From: Actinomycetes bacterium
GTDB taxonomy: Bacteria; Actinomycetota; Acidimicrobiia; Acidimicrobiales; JAKAVM01
Assembly: GCA_021817065.1 (NCBI GenBank)
Contig: JAKAWH010000023.1
Span: 1 to 35,251, forward strand
Reading direction: 5' to 3'
Length of the DNA stretch: 35,251 nucleotides
This document shows, piece after piece, positions 21,652-29,590 of this stretch; positions within the stretch are counted from its first letter, which is position 1, and each line of letters starts with the position of its first letter. Both the position numbers and the translations under genes were made by a program. Under the pieces are notes generated by a model, which made no database searches, was not told the origin of the DNA, and saw only the letters and a list, made by a program, of their open reading frames with translations.

Positions 21652-22032
21652 ATGGAGATCGCTCCCGGACTCGCTGGATCTGCCACCTGCGTGGTGTCCG
21701 ATTCGGACACGGCCATCGCCCACCGATCCGGAGACGTCCCGGTCCTGTCGACTCCCCGCCTGGTCGCCCTGTGCGAAGAAGCGGCCTGCGCCGCACTGGA
21801 GGGGTGCCTGGCGCCCGACACCACCTCGGTTGGAACACACGTCGAGATCGACCACATCGCCCCGTCGCCTCCCGGGGCGACCGTGCTGGCCCGTGCCGAA
21901 GTGGAACGGGTGGAAGGCCGCAAGGTGAACTTCATGGTGAGCGCCAGCGACGGCAAGGGCGCGGTGGCAAGCGGGCGAATCGTCCGCGCCCTGGTGCATC
22001 GGGAAAGCTTCCTGTCCAAGCTGTCTGTCTAG
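21652..22032 (+). CDS. Hot-dog thioesterase, FlK-like
   Basis: 126 residues, one hot-dog domain. The order MEIAPGLAG, SGDVPVLSTPRLVALCEEAACAAL, TTSVGTHVEIDHIAPSPPGATVLARAEV and VNFMVSASDGKGAVASGRIVRALV closely follows FlK-type (fluoroacetyl-CoA thioesterase-like) enzymes. The helix Glu of EEAACAAL and the Thr of TSVGTHVEI match FlK active-site positions. Most actinobacterial relatives probably act on other short acyl-CoAs. It stands alone, divergent from tldD. Confidence 0.8.
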   Translation: MEIAPGLAGSATCVVSDSDTAIAHRSGDVPVLSTPRLVALCEEAACAALEGCLAPDTTSVGTHVEIDHIAPSPPGATVLARAEVERVEGRKVNFMVSASDGKGAVASGRIVRALVHRESFLSKLSV

Positions 22033-22084
22033 CAGCGGGATTGTCCCTCACGGGGTCCCGCCCCGGACGCCGTTCTCCTCTGAC

Positions 22085-23944
22085 CTATCCGGACGGCCGG
22101 TACCAGAGGTCGAGGCCGCCGATCACCGTGGGGGGGCGCCCTACCAGCCAGGTGAGGTAGGCGACCGCACGGGCAGGGTCCCGGCCCGCAGGCTCCGCTA
22201 GGAGCGCCGAGACGTGCCACGCAGACCATTCGGCGCGCAAGGAAGCCCGAGTCGCCTCGCTCTCGGGAAGGGTGGCGCCGTCGAAAAGCTGATCGAAGAC
22301 CGAGGAGGTAGGAGTCCACCGGCCCACTCCTGCTGCTCCATTACCTGCCTGCGGCAACACGAAATACCCCCCTGGAAGGCGGAATCGGTATCCCGTCTCT
22401 GCCTGCCACAGCAGCGGTGCTGCGTCTTCTCTCTCGCCCGGATATGGATAGGTGACCACCGTGCTCCCCGCCGGGATAGCGACCGCGGCGGTCGAGAGGA
22501 ACCGGGGCACATCCACCCGGGTGACCGGGTAGGGCCAAGCAGGCACCAGGGGCGCCAGTGCGATCAGTGCCACCGAGCCGGCCGCCGCCCGTCCAACAGT
22601 GACGGTCAGCGGGCGGCCGTGCCGGCGGTTCGCACCCGGGTGAGCGGCCCATCCGCTCGCCAGAGAATCGACCACCACCGCCAGTGCGATGGCACAGAAG
22701 AGGTCAACATAGAGGGAGAAGCGCGCCGGGATGACCGACGCGAAGAACGGGAGGTGCCCGAACCACCCTTCCGGCAAACGAGTCCCGGTCGCGGCGAACC
22801 GGTCCGGCGTCCCGGACACGGCCAGCCGGACACCGAGAGAAAGTATGTAAGCGACCGCCGCCATGAGCACCGAGAAGCGCAGCAGGGGCTTCCGGCGGAT
22901 GAGGAAGGTCCCGATAACCAGCACCGCGATCAACGTCACCCCGAGATAGGAACCGTTCTCCCAGGTGTATCCGCTGACGAAATGGGCACTCAGGTCCCGT
23001 GCGGCCGCCGGGGCTATCGCTTGGTATCGGCCCGGCACGATCGAACCCAGCAGGTCGGCCCGGTATGCCTGGGGGGTGAGCTGGATCGGGCCGTGAATGT
23101 GACCCCGCCCGCGGAACATCAACCAGATCGGGTACCCGAGGACCGCGCCGGTGACGCAGGTCGCCGTTGCCAGCAGCGAAGCAGCTCGCCTTCCCCGGCG
23201 GACGGCTGCAAGTGGATGGGTCAGAGCCAGCAGCAGCAACCCGATGGCGGAAAGGAGCACGGTGGTGGCGAGCACCTCGCCGGCGATGAAGAACTGGGCG
23301 GAAGCCAGGGCACCGAGCAGGAGGCCCCACCGCCACGGGGTACCGCTCTCCCGCACCAAGACCTTGTCGAGAACGAGGAGCACCAGGGGCGGGATGAAGG
23401 TGACCGCCAGGTCGAGATGGATGGTGCCCGCCGCGATCATGTAGGGCGAGAAGCCGTAGAGAAGGCCTCCGACGAAAGCCGCCGGGCGCCATGAGACCCA
23501 CCGGCGGATGAGGAACCAAGCAGCGGTGGCCGATCCGGCCATGGACAGGGTTCCCAGTACGTTGACCGAGACGATCGGACCGAATGCCACGGTGATCGGC
23601 GCGGCGATCAGACCGAGCAACGCGATAGAGGTGCTGTCAAGGAGGTTGAATCCGTATGGATAGTTAATCCGGGAGGTGAAGAAGAGCCCGTGGTGATGGG
23701 CGAGTGCCCCCGGCATCCATCCCAGGAACCATGCGGTCTGGATGGGATCGGCATCGGGTGGGCCGACCAGCCGGGTGCCCGGCGATAACCAGACGTTCCA
23801 GTGGCCAGCGACGGAGACGGCGAGGTAGGCGAGGATGACCCATACGCTCGCCAGAGAGCGGGTTGGAACGACCTCAGCGGGCCGGCTGGCATGGACGCGC
23901 TGGCCGTGGACCCGACCCGGCGAATGTAGCCTGCCTGCCCGCAC
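22085..23944 (-). CDS. Polytopic membrane glycosyltransferase-like protein (GT-C type)
   Basis: About 619 residues from GTG 23944, with ten or more hydrophobic segments. The first loop, WNVWLSPGTRLVGPPDADPIQTAWFLGWM, followed by YPYGFNLLDSTSI, is typical of GT-C or YfhO-like transferases, where a first-loop Asp takes part in catalysis. A C-terminal soluble domain (about 470-619) contains STVVTYPYPGERE and GGYFVLPQ. It probably moves a sugar from a lipid carrier to an envelope acceptor. The open frame continues to 24070, but that would overlap the pseudogene end and cross the hairpin at 23961-24003. GTG 23944 lacks a clear SD. Confidence 0.75.
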   Translation of the reverse strand: MRAGRLHSPGRVHGQRVHASRPAEVVPTRSLASVWVILAYLAVSVAGHWNVWLSPGTRLVGPPDADPIQTAWFLGWMPGALAHHHGLFFTSRINYPYGFNLLDSTSIALLGLIAAPITVAFGPIVSVNVLGTLSMAGSATAAWFLIRRWVSWRPAAFVGGLLYGFSPYMIAAGTIHLDLAVTFIPPLVLLVLDKVLVRESGTPWRWGLLLGALASAQFFIAGEVLATTVLLSAIGLLLLALTHPLAAVRRGRRAASLLATATCVTGAVLGYPIWLMFRGRGHIHGPIQLTPQAYRADLLGSIVPGRYQAIAPAAARDLSAHFVSGYTWENGSYLGVTLIAVLVIGTFLIRRKPLLRFSVLMAAVAYILSLGVRLAVSGTPDRFAATGTRLPEGWFGHLPFFASVIPARFSLYVDLFCAIALAVVVDSLASGWAAHPGANRRHGRPLTVTVGRAAAGSVALIALAPLVPAWPYPVTRVDVPRFLSTAAVAIPAGSTVVTYPYPGEREDAAPLLWQAETGYRFRLPGGYFVLPQAGNGAAGVGRWTPTSSVFDQLFDGATLPESEATRASLRAEWSAWHVSALLAEPAGRDPARAVAYLTWLVGRPPTVIGGLDLWYRPSG

Positions 23945-23960
23945 CCGGTGGCGCGGGTGG

Positions 23961-24003
23961 GCCCGCCCGTCCCGCCGGGGCGGAGCTCCCGGTACGGGCG
24001 GGC
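23961..24003. terminator. Hairpin between the ThDP pseudogene and the glycosyltransferase
   Basis: GCCCGCCCGT (23961-23970) pairs perfectly with ACGGGCGGGC (23994-24003). A smaller CCGCC/GGCGG stem nests in the loop. It lies directly after the stop of the minus-strand pseudogene, as a terminator would. This also supports a glycosyltransferase start downstream of it. Confidence 0.6.
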
Positions 24004-24035
24004 GGATTCCTGGGACGGTCCCTGGCGGGGCCGAA

Positions 24036-24611
24036 CTAGGCCAGGTTGGAGGAGCGAGGATAGACGACATCCGGATCGGTTACCACGTTGATCAAATAGG
24101 GAACTCCCGAGGAGAACGCACGAGCCAGGGCGGGCGCGATCCCCTCCGGATCGGTCACCGTCTCCCCTGCCCCACCCAGTGCTGCGACCACCTGGTCGTA
24201 GCGACAACCTGGCTGGAGATCGGCAGCAATATCGTAGCCGTACAGGCTCTTCATGGGATGCTTTTCCAGATCCCAGATTCCGTTGTTGCCCACCATAAGG
24301 ACAACGGGCAACGAATGCCTGACCAGCGTGTCCCGAGGAGAAAATCACGTCGAGTGGAAAGCCCACGAAAACCGGTCCCCGATGGGGCGTGGCCGCCGCG
24401 GCGGCCGCAGCAGCCACGCCGAAAAAGACCTGGTCGGGCGATGTGATCGTGGCGGCATGCTTCACCACCGGCGACACCAGAGGGGGGTGGTAGATCTCCT
24501 GGAGCGACCCCGAACCCCAGCGCCCCTTCGGACAGGGTGAATATCTCGGTGACCCCCCAGGGGACTAGCGCGCCCATGGCCAGCTCTCCGGCGTGCCCGG
24601 ACAAAGGCTCG
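24036..24611 (-). pseudogene. Decayed ThDP-dependent enzyme (acetolactate-synthase-like)
   Basis: Three separated pieces of one family occur in the right order but in different frames. Piece 1: HAGELAMGALVPWGVTEIF (about 24550-24610; the N-terminal Pyr domain, catalytic Glu region nearby). Piece 2: PVVKHAATITSPDQVFF and RGPVFVGFPLDV (about 24345-24480; middle of the Pyr domain). Piece 3: [16 protein letters not shown] through [23 protein letters not shown] (24036-24305; C-terminal ThDP domain). Full-length enzymes are about 550 residues, and only about a third remains, so there are large deletions plus frameshifts. Confidence 0.75.
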
Positions 24612-24740
24612 CCACTCTCGGTGCTCAGCGCGGAGGCGCCCTCGCGGGCACCGAGAGGAGGGGTAGAAGAGTCCATTGGTGGCAGCATAAAGGTCGCGCG
24701 AGCACGAGCGGAGTGTTTCTGGCAAACTCGAAGGGACGCC

Positions 24741-26714
24741 ATGATCCTCGACACCATCCACTCCCCGGAGGACCTCAGGACCCTCTCGCATGAAGCTCTC
24801 ACCACTTTGTGTGGCGAGATCCGTGCCTTCATCGTCGACGCCGTATCGACCACCGGAGGCCACCTGGGCTCGAACCTCGGAGCCGTGGAGCTGACTCTCG
24901 CCGTCCACAGGGTGTTCGACTCGCCCCGCGACGTCATTCTGTGGGACACGGGCCATCAGGCATATGTCCACAAGATCGTGACCGGGCGCAAAGAGCAATT
25001 CAGCGCGTTGCGTCAGGAGGGCGGTCTATCCGGATATCCCAACCGGAATGAATCCGAGCACGATTGGGTGGAGAACAGCCATGCCTCGACCATTCTCTCC
25101 TACGCGCACGGCATCTCCACCTCGTTCGACCTCCAGAAGGCCGGCAGCGCTCACCCCGGAGGGCGACGAGTAGTGGCAGTAGTGGGTGACGGCGCTCTAA
25201 CGGGCGGAATGGCCTACGAAGCACTGAACAACCTGGGGCACAGTCGGCGCCGGTGCATCATCGTCCTCAACGACAACGGCCGCTCGTACGCCCCCACTAT
25301 CTCCAAGCTTTCGGAATCCATCACCCGCCTCCGGCTTAACCCGTCCTACGTGCACACGCGCCAACGTCTCAAGCAGATGCTCCGCGATCTGCCGGCGGTT
25401 GGCGGAATCGCATACACCAGCGTGCACGGGTTGGTCTCGGCACTCCGGGAGATGGTGGAGCCCCATGTCTTCTTCGAGTCACTCGGGGTACGATATACAG
25501 GTCCGATCGACGGCCACGACATCGAGGGCATCGAGAACGCCCTCCGCAATGCGATCGAATGGGAGGACGGGCCTATCGTGGTGCACGTCCTCACCGAGAA
25601 GGGGCACGGATATGCCCCTGCGGTGGAAGATGAAGTCCAGTGCCTCCACGACCTCAAGGTGGCCTCGCCTCCGACAGCATCATCCAATGGGTCCAGCGTT
25701 TCAGACAAGGACGTGCCGCGGCCGACCGTCCGGGCGGTCGACAGGCGCCCCTACACCGAGGTGTTCACCGAGTCGTTGCTGGAGCTAGCGGCAGACGACC
25801 CCTTGATCGTGGCGATCACCGCGGCGATGCCCGGGCCGACTGGCCTTCTCGCCTTCCAGGAGAAGTTCCCCGAGCGCTTTTTCGACGTGGGGATCGCCGA
25901 GCAGCACGCAGTCACCGCGGCAGCGGGCATGGCGATGGCGGGCCTGCGTCCGGTGGTGGCGGTGTACTCGACGTTCTTTTCGCGAGCCTTCGACCAAGCC
26001 AACCTGGATGTGGGCATGCACCGCCTTCCGGTGACCTTCGTGTTCGACCGGGCCGGGATCACCGGGGACGACGGCGCCAGCCATCATGGCGTTCTCGACA
26101 TGGCTCTCTGCCTGGCTATCCCCGGCATGGCAATCTTCGCCCCCTCGTCTGCCGGAGAGATCCCCCCGATGCTCGCTTCGGCTCTCGCCTGGGAAGGTCC
26201 GGCCATGCTCAGGTTCCCCAAGACGCCCGCACCGATCCTCCCTGCCGGAGAGATCGGTTCCGGCATGAAGGCCCGCAAGGTCCGATCCGGCAAGGACGTC
26301 GCCATCCTTGCCGTTGGCAAGATGGTGGAGCGTTCAGCAGAAGCCGCTGCCCTCCTGGAGGAGCAGGGAATCTCCGCCACGGTGTGGGACGTTCGGGTGG
26401 TGCGCCCCGCAGACGCCGAGATGATCGCCGACGCGGCCGGTCATCCAATGCTCGTGACGGTCGAGGACGGTATCCGCCTCGGCGGCGCGGGCACCTACCT
26501 GTCCGACCTGGTGTGCACCGAAGGCGCTGCTCGGGCAGGCCGACCCGGGGTGGTCAACCTTGGCACACCCATCGAGTACATCTCCCATGCCAAGCCCGAC
26601 GCGATCCTCGCCCGGCTCGGCTTGGACGCTCCGGGCATAGCAGCATCGATCCGCGACGCCCTGGTCTCGCCGGGCGGTTCCCTCGATGACGACGCTGCCC
26701 GAGTCAGCTCCTGA
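24741..26714 (+). CDS. dxs: 1-deoxy-D-xylulose-5-phosphate synthase
   Basis: 657 residues. DXS condenses pyruvate and glyceraldehyde-3-phosphate with ThDP to start the MEP isoprenoid pathway. Seen: TTGGHLGSNLGAVELTLAVHRVF, WDTGHQAYVHKIVTGR, the ThDP Mg-binding VVGDGALTGGMAYEALNN...LNDNGRSYAPT, GIAEQHAVTAAAGMA (catalytic Glu), DRAGITGDDGASHHG and the transketolase C-domain. I chose ATG 24741 (SD GAAGGGA) because the open frame upstream to 24537 overlaps the minus-strand pseudogene with junk sequence. No other MEP genes are nearby. Confidence 0.96.
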   Translation: MILDTIHSPEDLRTLSHEALTTLCGEIRAFIVDAVSTTGGHLGSNLGAVELTLAVHRVFDSPRDVILWDTGHQAYVHKIVTGRKEQFSALRQEGGLSGYPNRNESEHDWVENSHASTILSYAHGISTSFDLQKAGSAHPGGRRVVAVVGDGALTGGMAYEALNNLGHSRRRCIIVLNDNGRSYAPTISKLSESITRLRLNPSYVHTRQRLKQMLRDLPAVGGIAYTSVHGLVSALREMVEPHVFFESLGVRYTGPIDGHDIEGIENALRNAIEWEDGPIVVHVLTEKGHGYAPAVEDEVQCLHDLKVASPPTASSNGSSVSDKDVPRPTVRAVDRRPYTEVFTESLLELAADDPLIVAITAAMPGPTGLLAFQEKFPERFFDVGIAEQHAVTAAAGMAMAGLRPVVAVYSTFFSRAFDQANLDVGMHRLPVTFVFDRAGITGDDGASHHGVLDMALCLAIPGMAIFAPSSAGEIPPMLASALAWEGPAMLRFPKTPAPILPAGEIGSGMKARKVRSGKDVAILAVGKMVERSAEAAALLEEQGISATVWDVRVVRPADAEMIADAAGHPMLVTVEDGIRLGGAGTYLSDLVCTEGAARAGRPGVVNLGTPIEYISHAKPDAILARLGLDAPGIAASIRDALVSPGGSLDDDAARVSS

Positions 26715-26739
26715 AGCGCCCGAGGGCGTTCCCAGTACT

Positions 26740-26755
26740 GGGAAGGATCGAACTG
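26740..26755 (+). promoter_or_regulatory. SD and CTG start of the isochorismatase-like gene
   Basis: GGGAAGGA (26740-26747) lies five bases before CTG at 26753. No ATG, GTG or TTG occurs in frame between the upstream stop (26687) and GTG 26798, which would cut into the first beta-strand of the domain. Confidence 0.4.
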
Positions 26756-27376
26756 CCGCCTGACCTCGGCGAGATCGCAGCTCCCGGTCATTGCGCCGTG
26801 CTCACCATGGAGGTGCAGCGGGGCACCGTCGGGGACAGGTCCCCCTTCGAGGAATTGGTGAAGGCGGCGGAGTCCACCAGCTTGGTCACCACCATAGGGA
26901 AGCTCCTGAGCGCCGCACGAGCAACAGAAATCCCGGTGGTCCACTGCACCGCCCTCTTCCGGGCCGACCTCAAGGGATCGGGGAGCAACGCGCCCCTTCT
27001 GCGAGCGATGACCCGCCACCGCCAACACATCTTGGAGGGCTCGCCGGGAGCAGAGATCTGCGAAGGGCTTCTCGATCCGGCTTCGGACATGGTCTGCTCC
27101 CGCCTGCACGGCGTTTCCCCGTTCACCGGAACTGACCTTGACTCCCTTCTGCGGAACATGGGGATCACCACGGTGGTGGCCACCGGAGTCTCGGTGAACC
27201 TGGCCATCCTTGGGCTGTGCATCGAAGCGGTGAACCTCGGTTACCGAGTTGTGCTGCCGCTAGACGCGGTGGCCGGCTTTCCCGCCGAGTACGTGGAGGC
27301 GGTTGTCGCCAACACCCTTTCCCTCCTGGCCACCCGCACGACGGTGGCCGCGTTGATCGAAGCGTGGAACCGGTGA
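26753..27376 (+). CDS. Isochorismatase-like protein lacking the usual catalytic triad
   Basis: About 207 residues from CTG 26753 (ELPPDLGEIAAPGHCAVLTMEVQRGTVGD). The fold is isochorismatase/cysteine hydrolase: IPVVHCTALFRAD, LEGSPGAEI, GITTVVATGVSVNLAILGLCIEAVNLGYRVVLPLDAVAG. In hydrolases the triad is Asp in 'VVDMQ', Lys in the middle and Cys in 'GVxTNxCV'. Here these are Glu (TMEVQRG), no clear Lys, and Ala (GVSVNLAI). I recall the same substitutions in an actinobacterial subfamily, so this looks like a subfamily trait, not damage. Function unknown. It follows dxs by 38 bases and overlaps the epoxide hydrolase start by four. Confidence 0.7.
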   Translation: MPPDLGEIAAPGHCAVLTMEVQRGTVGDRSPFEELVKAAESTSLVTTIGKLLSAARATEIPVVHCTALFRADLKGSGSNAPLLRAMTRHRQHILEGSPGAEICEGLLDPASDMVCSRLHGVSPFTGTDLDSLLRNMGITTVVATGVSVNLAILGLCIEAVNLGYRVVLPLDAVAGFPAEYVEAVVANTLSLLATRTTVAALIEAWNR

Positions 27377-28395
27377 GCGGATACGAGATCTCCGGGGCGG
27401 AGCACCGCCTGGTCGAGGCCAACGGGATCACCATCTCGGTGTACCTGGCGGAACCTCTTGGGGAGCCCGTCCCAGCCCCTCCGGTGCTCCTACTCCACGG
27501 CTTCCCCGAGCTTGCCTTTTCGTGGCGCCACCAGATCCCGGTCTTGAGCGCAGCGGGCTTCACCGTCATCGCCCCCGACCAGCGGGGTTACGGGCTGACC
27601 AGCCGGCCCGATGCGATCACCGACTACGACATCCACCATCTGAGCGCCGACCTGGTCGGATTGCTCGACGCCCTGGGACACGAGTCGGCGATCGTGGTCG
27701 GCCACGACTGGGGAGGGCTGATCGCCTGGCAGATGCCGCTGCTCCATCGCAAGCGGGTAGCCGGCGTGGTCGGGGTCAACACCCCTTACCTGGAACGCCT
27801 GCCCGCACCTCCCACCGAGGTGTTCCGTTCGGTGTTCGGGGACGATCACTACATAGTGGCTTTTCAGGAGCCCGAAGTCGGCGACCGCTTCCTCGCCGAG
27901 AACCTGGACGCCGTGCTCCCTGCGCTGGCCCGGACCGGCGTGCCGCCAGAAGAGCTGGCGAATTATCCGTCACCGCTGCACATCCGGCCGGGCGCTGGCG
28001 AACCGGCCCTCCCCTCGCTGGAGTCCCTCCCGGGCGCTCCTCTCATGTCCGATAACGAGATGTCCGTCTACCGGGATACCTTCCGCGAGACCGGCTTCAC
28101 CGGCGGGATCAACTGGTACCGCAATATGGACCGCAATTGGGAGTCGACCCCGGAACAGGAGGGTGCTCGGATCGACGGCATCCCCTGCCTCATGATCACA
28201 GCCGAATGGGACCCGTTCCTCCCCCCCGCTCTTGCTTCTGGGATGGGAAAGGTGATCGGGGAGCTGGAAACGGTGATGATCGCTGGCTGCGGTCACTGGA
28301 CACAGCAGGAGAAACCCTCCGAATTGAACGCCATCCTCACCATGTGGCTGTCCAGGAAATTCGGTCACGCTACGGACCGTCAATCCCCTCGATGA
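27373..28395 (+). CDS. Alpha/beta-hydrolase, epoxide-hydrolase type
   Basis: 340 residues. Nucleophile Asp in VVGHDWGG, oxyanion motif HGFPE, acid Asp in AEWDPFLPP and catalytic His in GCGHWTQQEKP are all present, together with a cap domain rich in Trp and Tyr (NWYRNMDRNW) that supplies the epoxide-polarising tyrosines. Substrate unknown. GTG 27373 overlaps the previous stop (GTGA), so the two genes are translationally coupled. The longer open frame to 27217 is the shadow of the previous gene. The 3' end overlaps the convergent GT28 gene by 26 bases. Confidence 0.85.
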   Translation: MSGYEISGAEHRLVEANGITISVYLAEPLGEPVPAPPVLLLHGFPELAFSWRHQIPVLSAAGFTVIAPDQRGYGLTSRPDAITDYDIHHLSADLVGLLDALGHESAIVVGHDWGGLIAWQMPLLHRKRVAGVVGVNTPYLERLPAPPTEVFRSVFGDDHYIVAFQEPEVGDRFLAENLDAVLPALARTGVPPEELANYPSPLHIRPGAGEPALPSLESLPGAPLMSDNEMSVYRDTFRETGFTGGINWYRNMDRNWESTPEQEGARIDGIPCLMITAEWDPFLPPALASGMGKVIGELETVMIAGCGHWTQQEKPSELNAILTMWLSRKFGHATDRQSPR

Positions 28396-29527
28396 GGGCG
28401 ACGATCTCGTCCGCCGGTTCCGCTCGGAACATCGCAGCGGCGGCGGCCACCTGCATCTCTCGCCTCGCACCGGCAATTGACAGCTCCCGTAGAACGTCGC
28501 CGAACTCCTCCTCGCTGCGCGGATAGGCACCCACCCCCGCCTCCGCCATCGCTTCCACGTTGGCCGCGCCGTGGCCGGGAATCGGGCGGAAGCTGACGAT
28601 CGGGAGCAGCGAAGCTGCCGCTTCCATCGCGGATAGGCCACCGGCGTTCTCCACCAGAACGTCGGCAGCGCGCATCAGTCCGGCCATATCGTCGATCCAT
28701 CCAAGCGCCTTCCCCCGGGCAGCCCGGGCGCACAGCTTGCTGATGCGCCAGCGCAGTAGCCGGTTGCTCCCGCACACCACCACCGGAGTGAACTGCTGGA
28801 ACGAGAGGATCGACCGGACCGTTCGAACCAGCTCGCCAGCACCCCACGATCCCCCGACCGCGAGGACGGCACGCTCCATTTCGGCGATACCGACCGATCG
28901 ACGCTCGTCGAATCGGTCGGCGGGGCCTTCGAGGAACGCCTGCCGCACGACCGGACCAGCGGCAACCACCCGGATGTCCTCCTCTTTGGCGCTCAGCCGA
29001 TCGAGTTCCCGACGGACTCCGGCTTCGCCAGTCGTGTGAAGGCACAGATGGAGGTCCACTTCCGGATGGACCCACAAACCGTGCACCGCAAAATCAACGA
29101 TGACATTGATAAGGGGAATGTTCACCGATCCCCGTTCCTTGAGCATCCCTGCCGCCTGGGTGCACACATGGAAAGTGGATACGACCGCGCACGGTCGGTT
29201 CTCGCGCACCCACCGGTTGATTTGCTTTCCCATCAGCGAGGTGACCGGTGACATCGAGGCACGGCTGCCATCCGGGGGTTGAATCCATGCTCGGTAGATC
29301 CTCCCGTACACCGAGGGCATCCACCGGATAACTGCTGAATAGAACGCTCGCATCATCTTCCCGAAGCCGCACGGCAGGACTTCCACCATGTCCATGAGGG
29401 TGCATCGGTACCCGCGCGCTTCCATCCGACGGGCCAACTCCTTCGAGACGCCATCGTGACCTGCCCCCATCGAGGAGGTGAGTATCAGGACGCGGCCTTT
29501 TCCCGGGTCCTCTAACGGCACTTCCAC
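28370..29527 (-). CDS. GT28-family glycolipid glycosyltransferase (MGDG-synthase/UgtP-like)
   Basis: About 385 residues. N-terminal RVLILTSSMGAGHDGVSKELARRMEARG is the MGDG-synthase-type acceptor-binding start (Gly-x-Gly-His), CAVVSTFHVCTQAAGML follows, and the C-terminal donor-binding half has AVLAVGGSWGAGE, GWIDDMAGLMRAADVLVENAGGLSAMEAAASLLPIV with the conserved Gly-Gly and Glu of the nucleotide-sugar site, and PIPGHGAANVEAM. It likely glycosylates diacylglycerol or a related lipid at the membrane. GTG 29527 is preferred because the frame further up would overlap the divergent transpeptidase start (29591). Confidence 0.82.
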   Translation of the reverse strand: MEVPLEDPGKGRVLILTSSMGAGHDGVSKELARRMEARGYRCTLMDMVEVLPCGFGKMMRAFYSAVIRWMPSVYGRIYRAWIQPPDGSRASMSPVTSLMGKQINRWVRENRPCAVVSTFHVCTQAAGMLKERGSVNIPLINVIVDFAVHGLWVHPEVDLHLCLHTTGEAGVRRELDRLSAKEEDIRVVAAGPVVRQAFLEGPADRFDERRSVGIAEMERAVLAVGGSWGAGELVRTVRSILSFQQFTPVVVCGSNRLLRWRISKLCARAARGKALGWIDDMAGLMRAADVLVENAGGLSAMEAAASLLPIVSFRPIPGHGAANVEAMAEAGVGAYPRSEEEFGDVLRELSIAGARREMQVAAAAAMFRAEPADEIVALIEGIDGP

Positions 29528-29590
29528 GGAACTCGACGCTACTCGGCGGCAGCGGGAGGCTACCCTGGAATCGGTAGGAGCATCGGGCCC

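Noticed and set aside
20186-22160. Long plus-strand frames (248 and 350 codons) opposite tldD
   Set aside because: Antisense shadows of tldD and the thioesterase region in GC-rich DNA.
22214-23494. 426-codon plus-strand open frame opposite the membrane glycosyltransferase
   Set aside because: Antisense shadow; charged, low-complexity translation without domains.
27217-27372. Epoxide hydrolase frame starting at 27217
   Set aside because: The N-terminal 52 residues are the shadow of the isochorismatase-like gene; the GTGA overlap start fits the family length.
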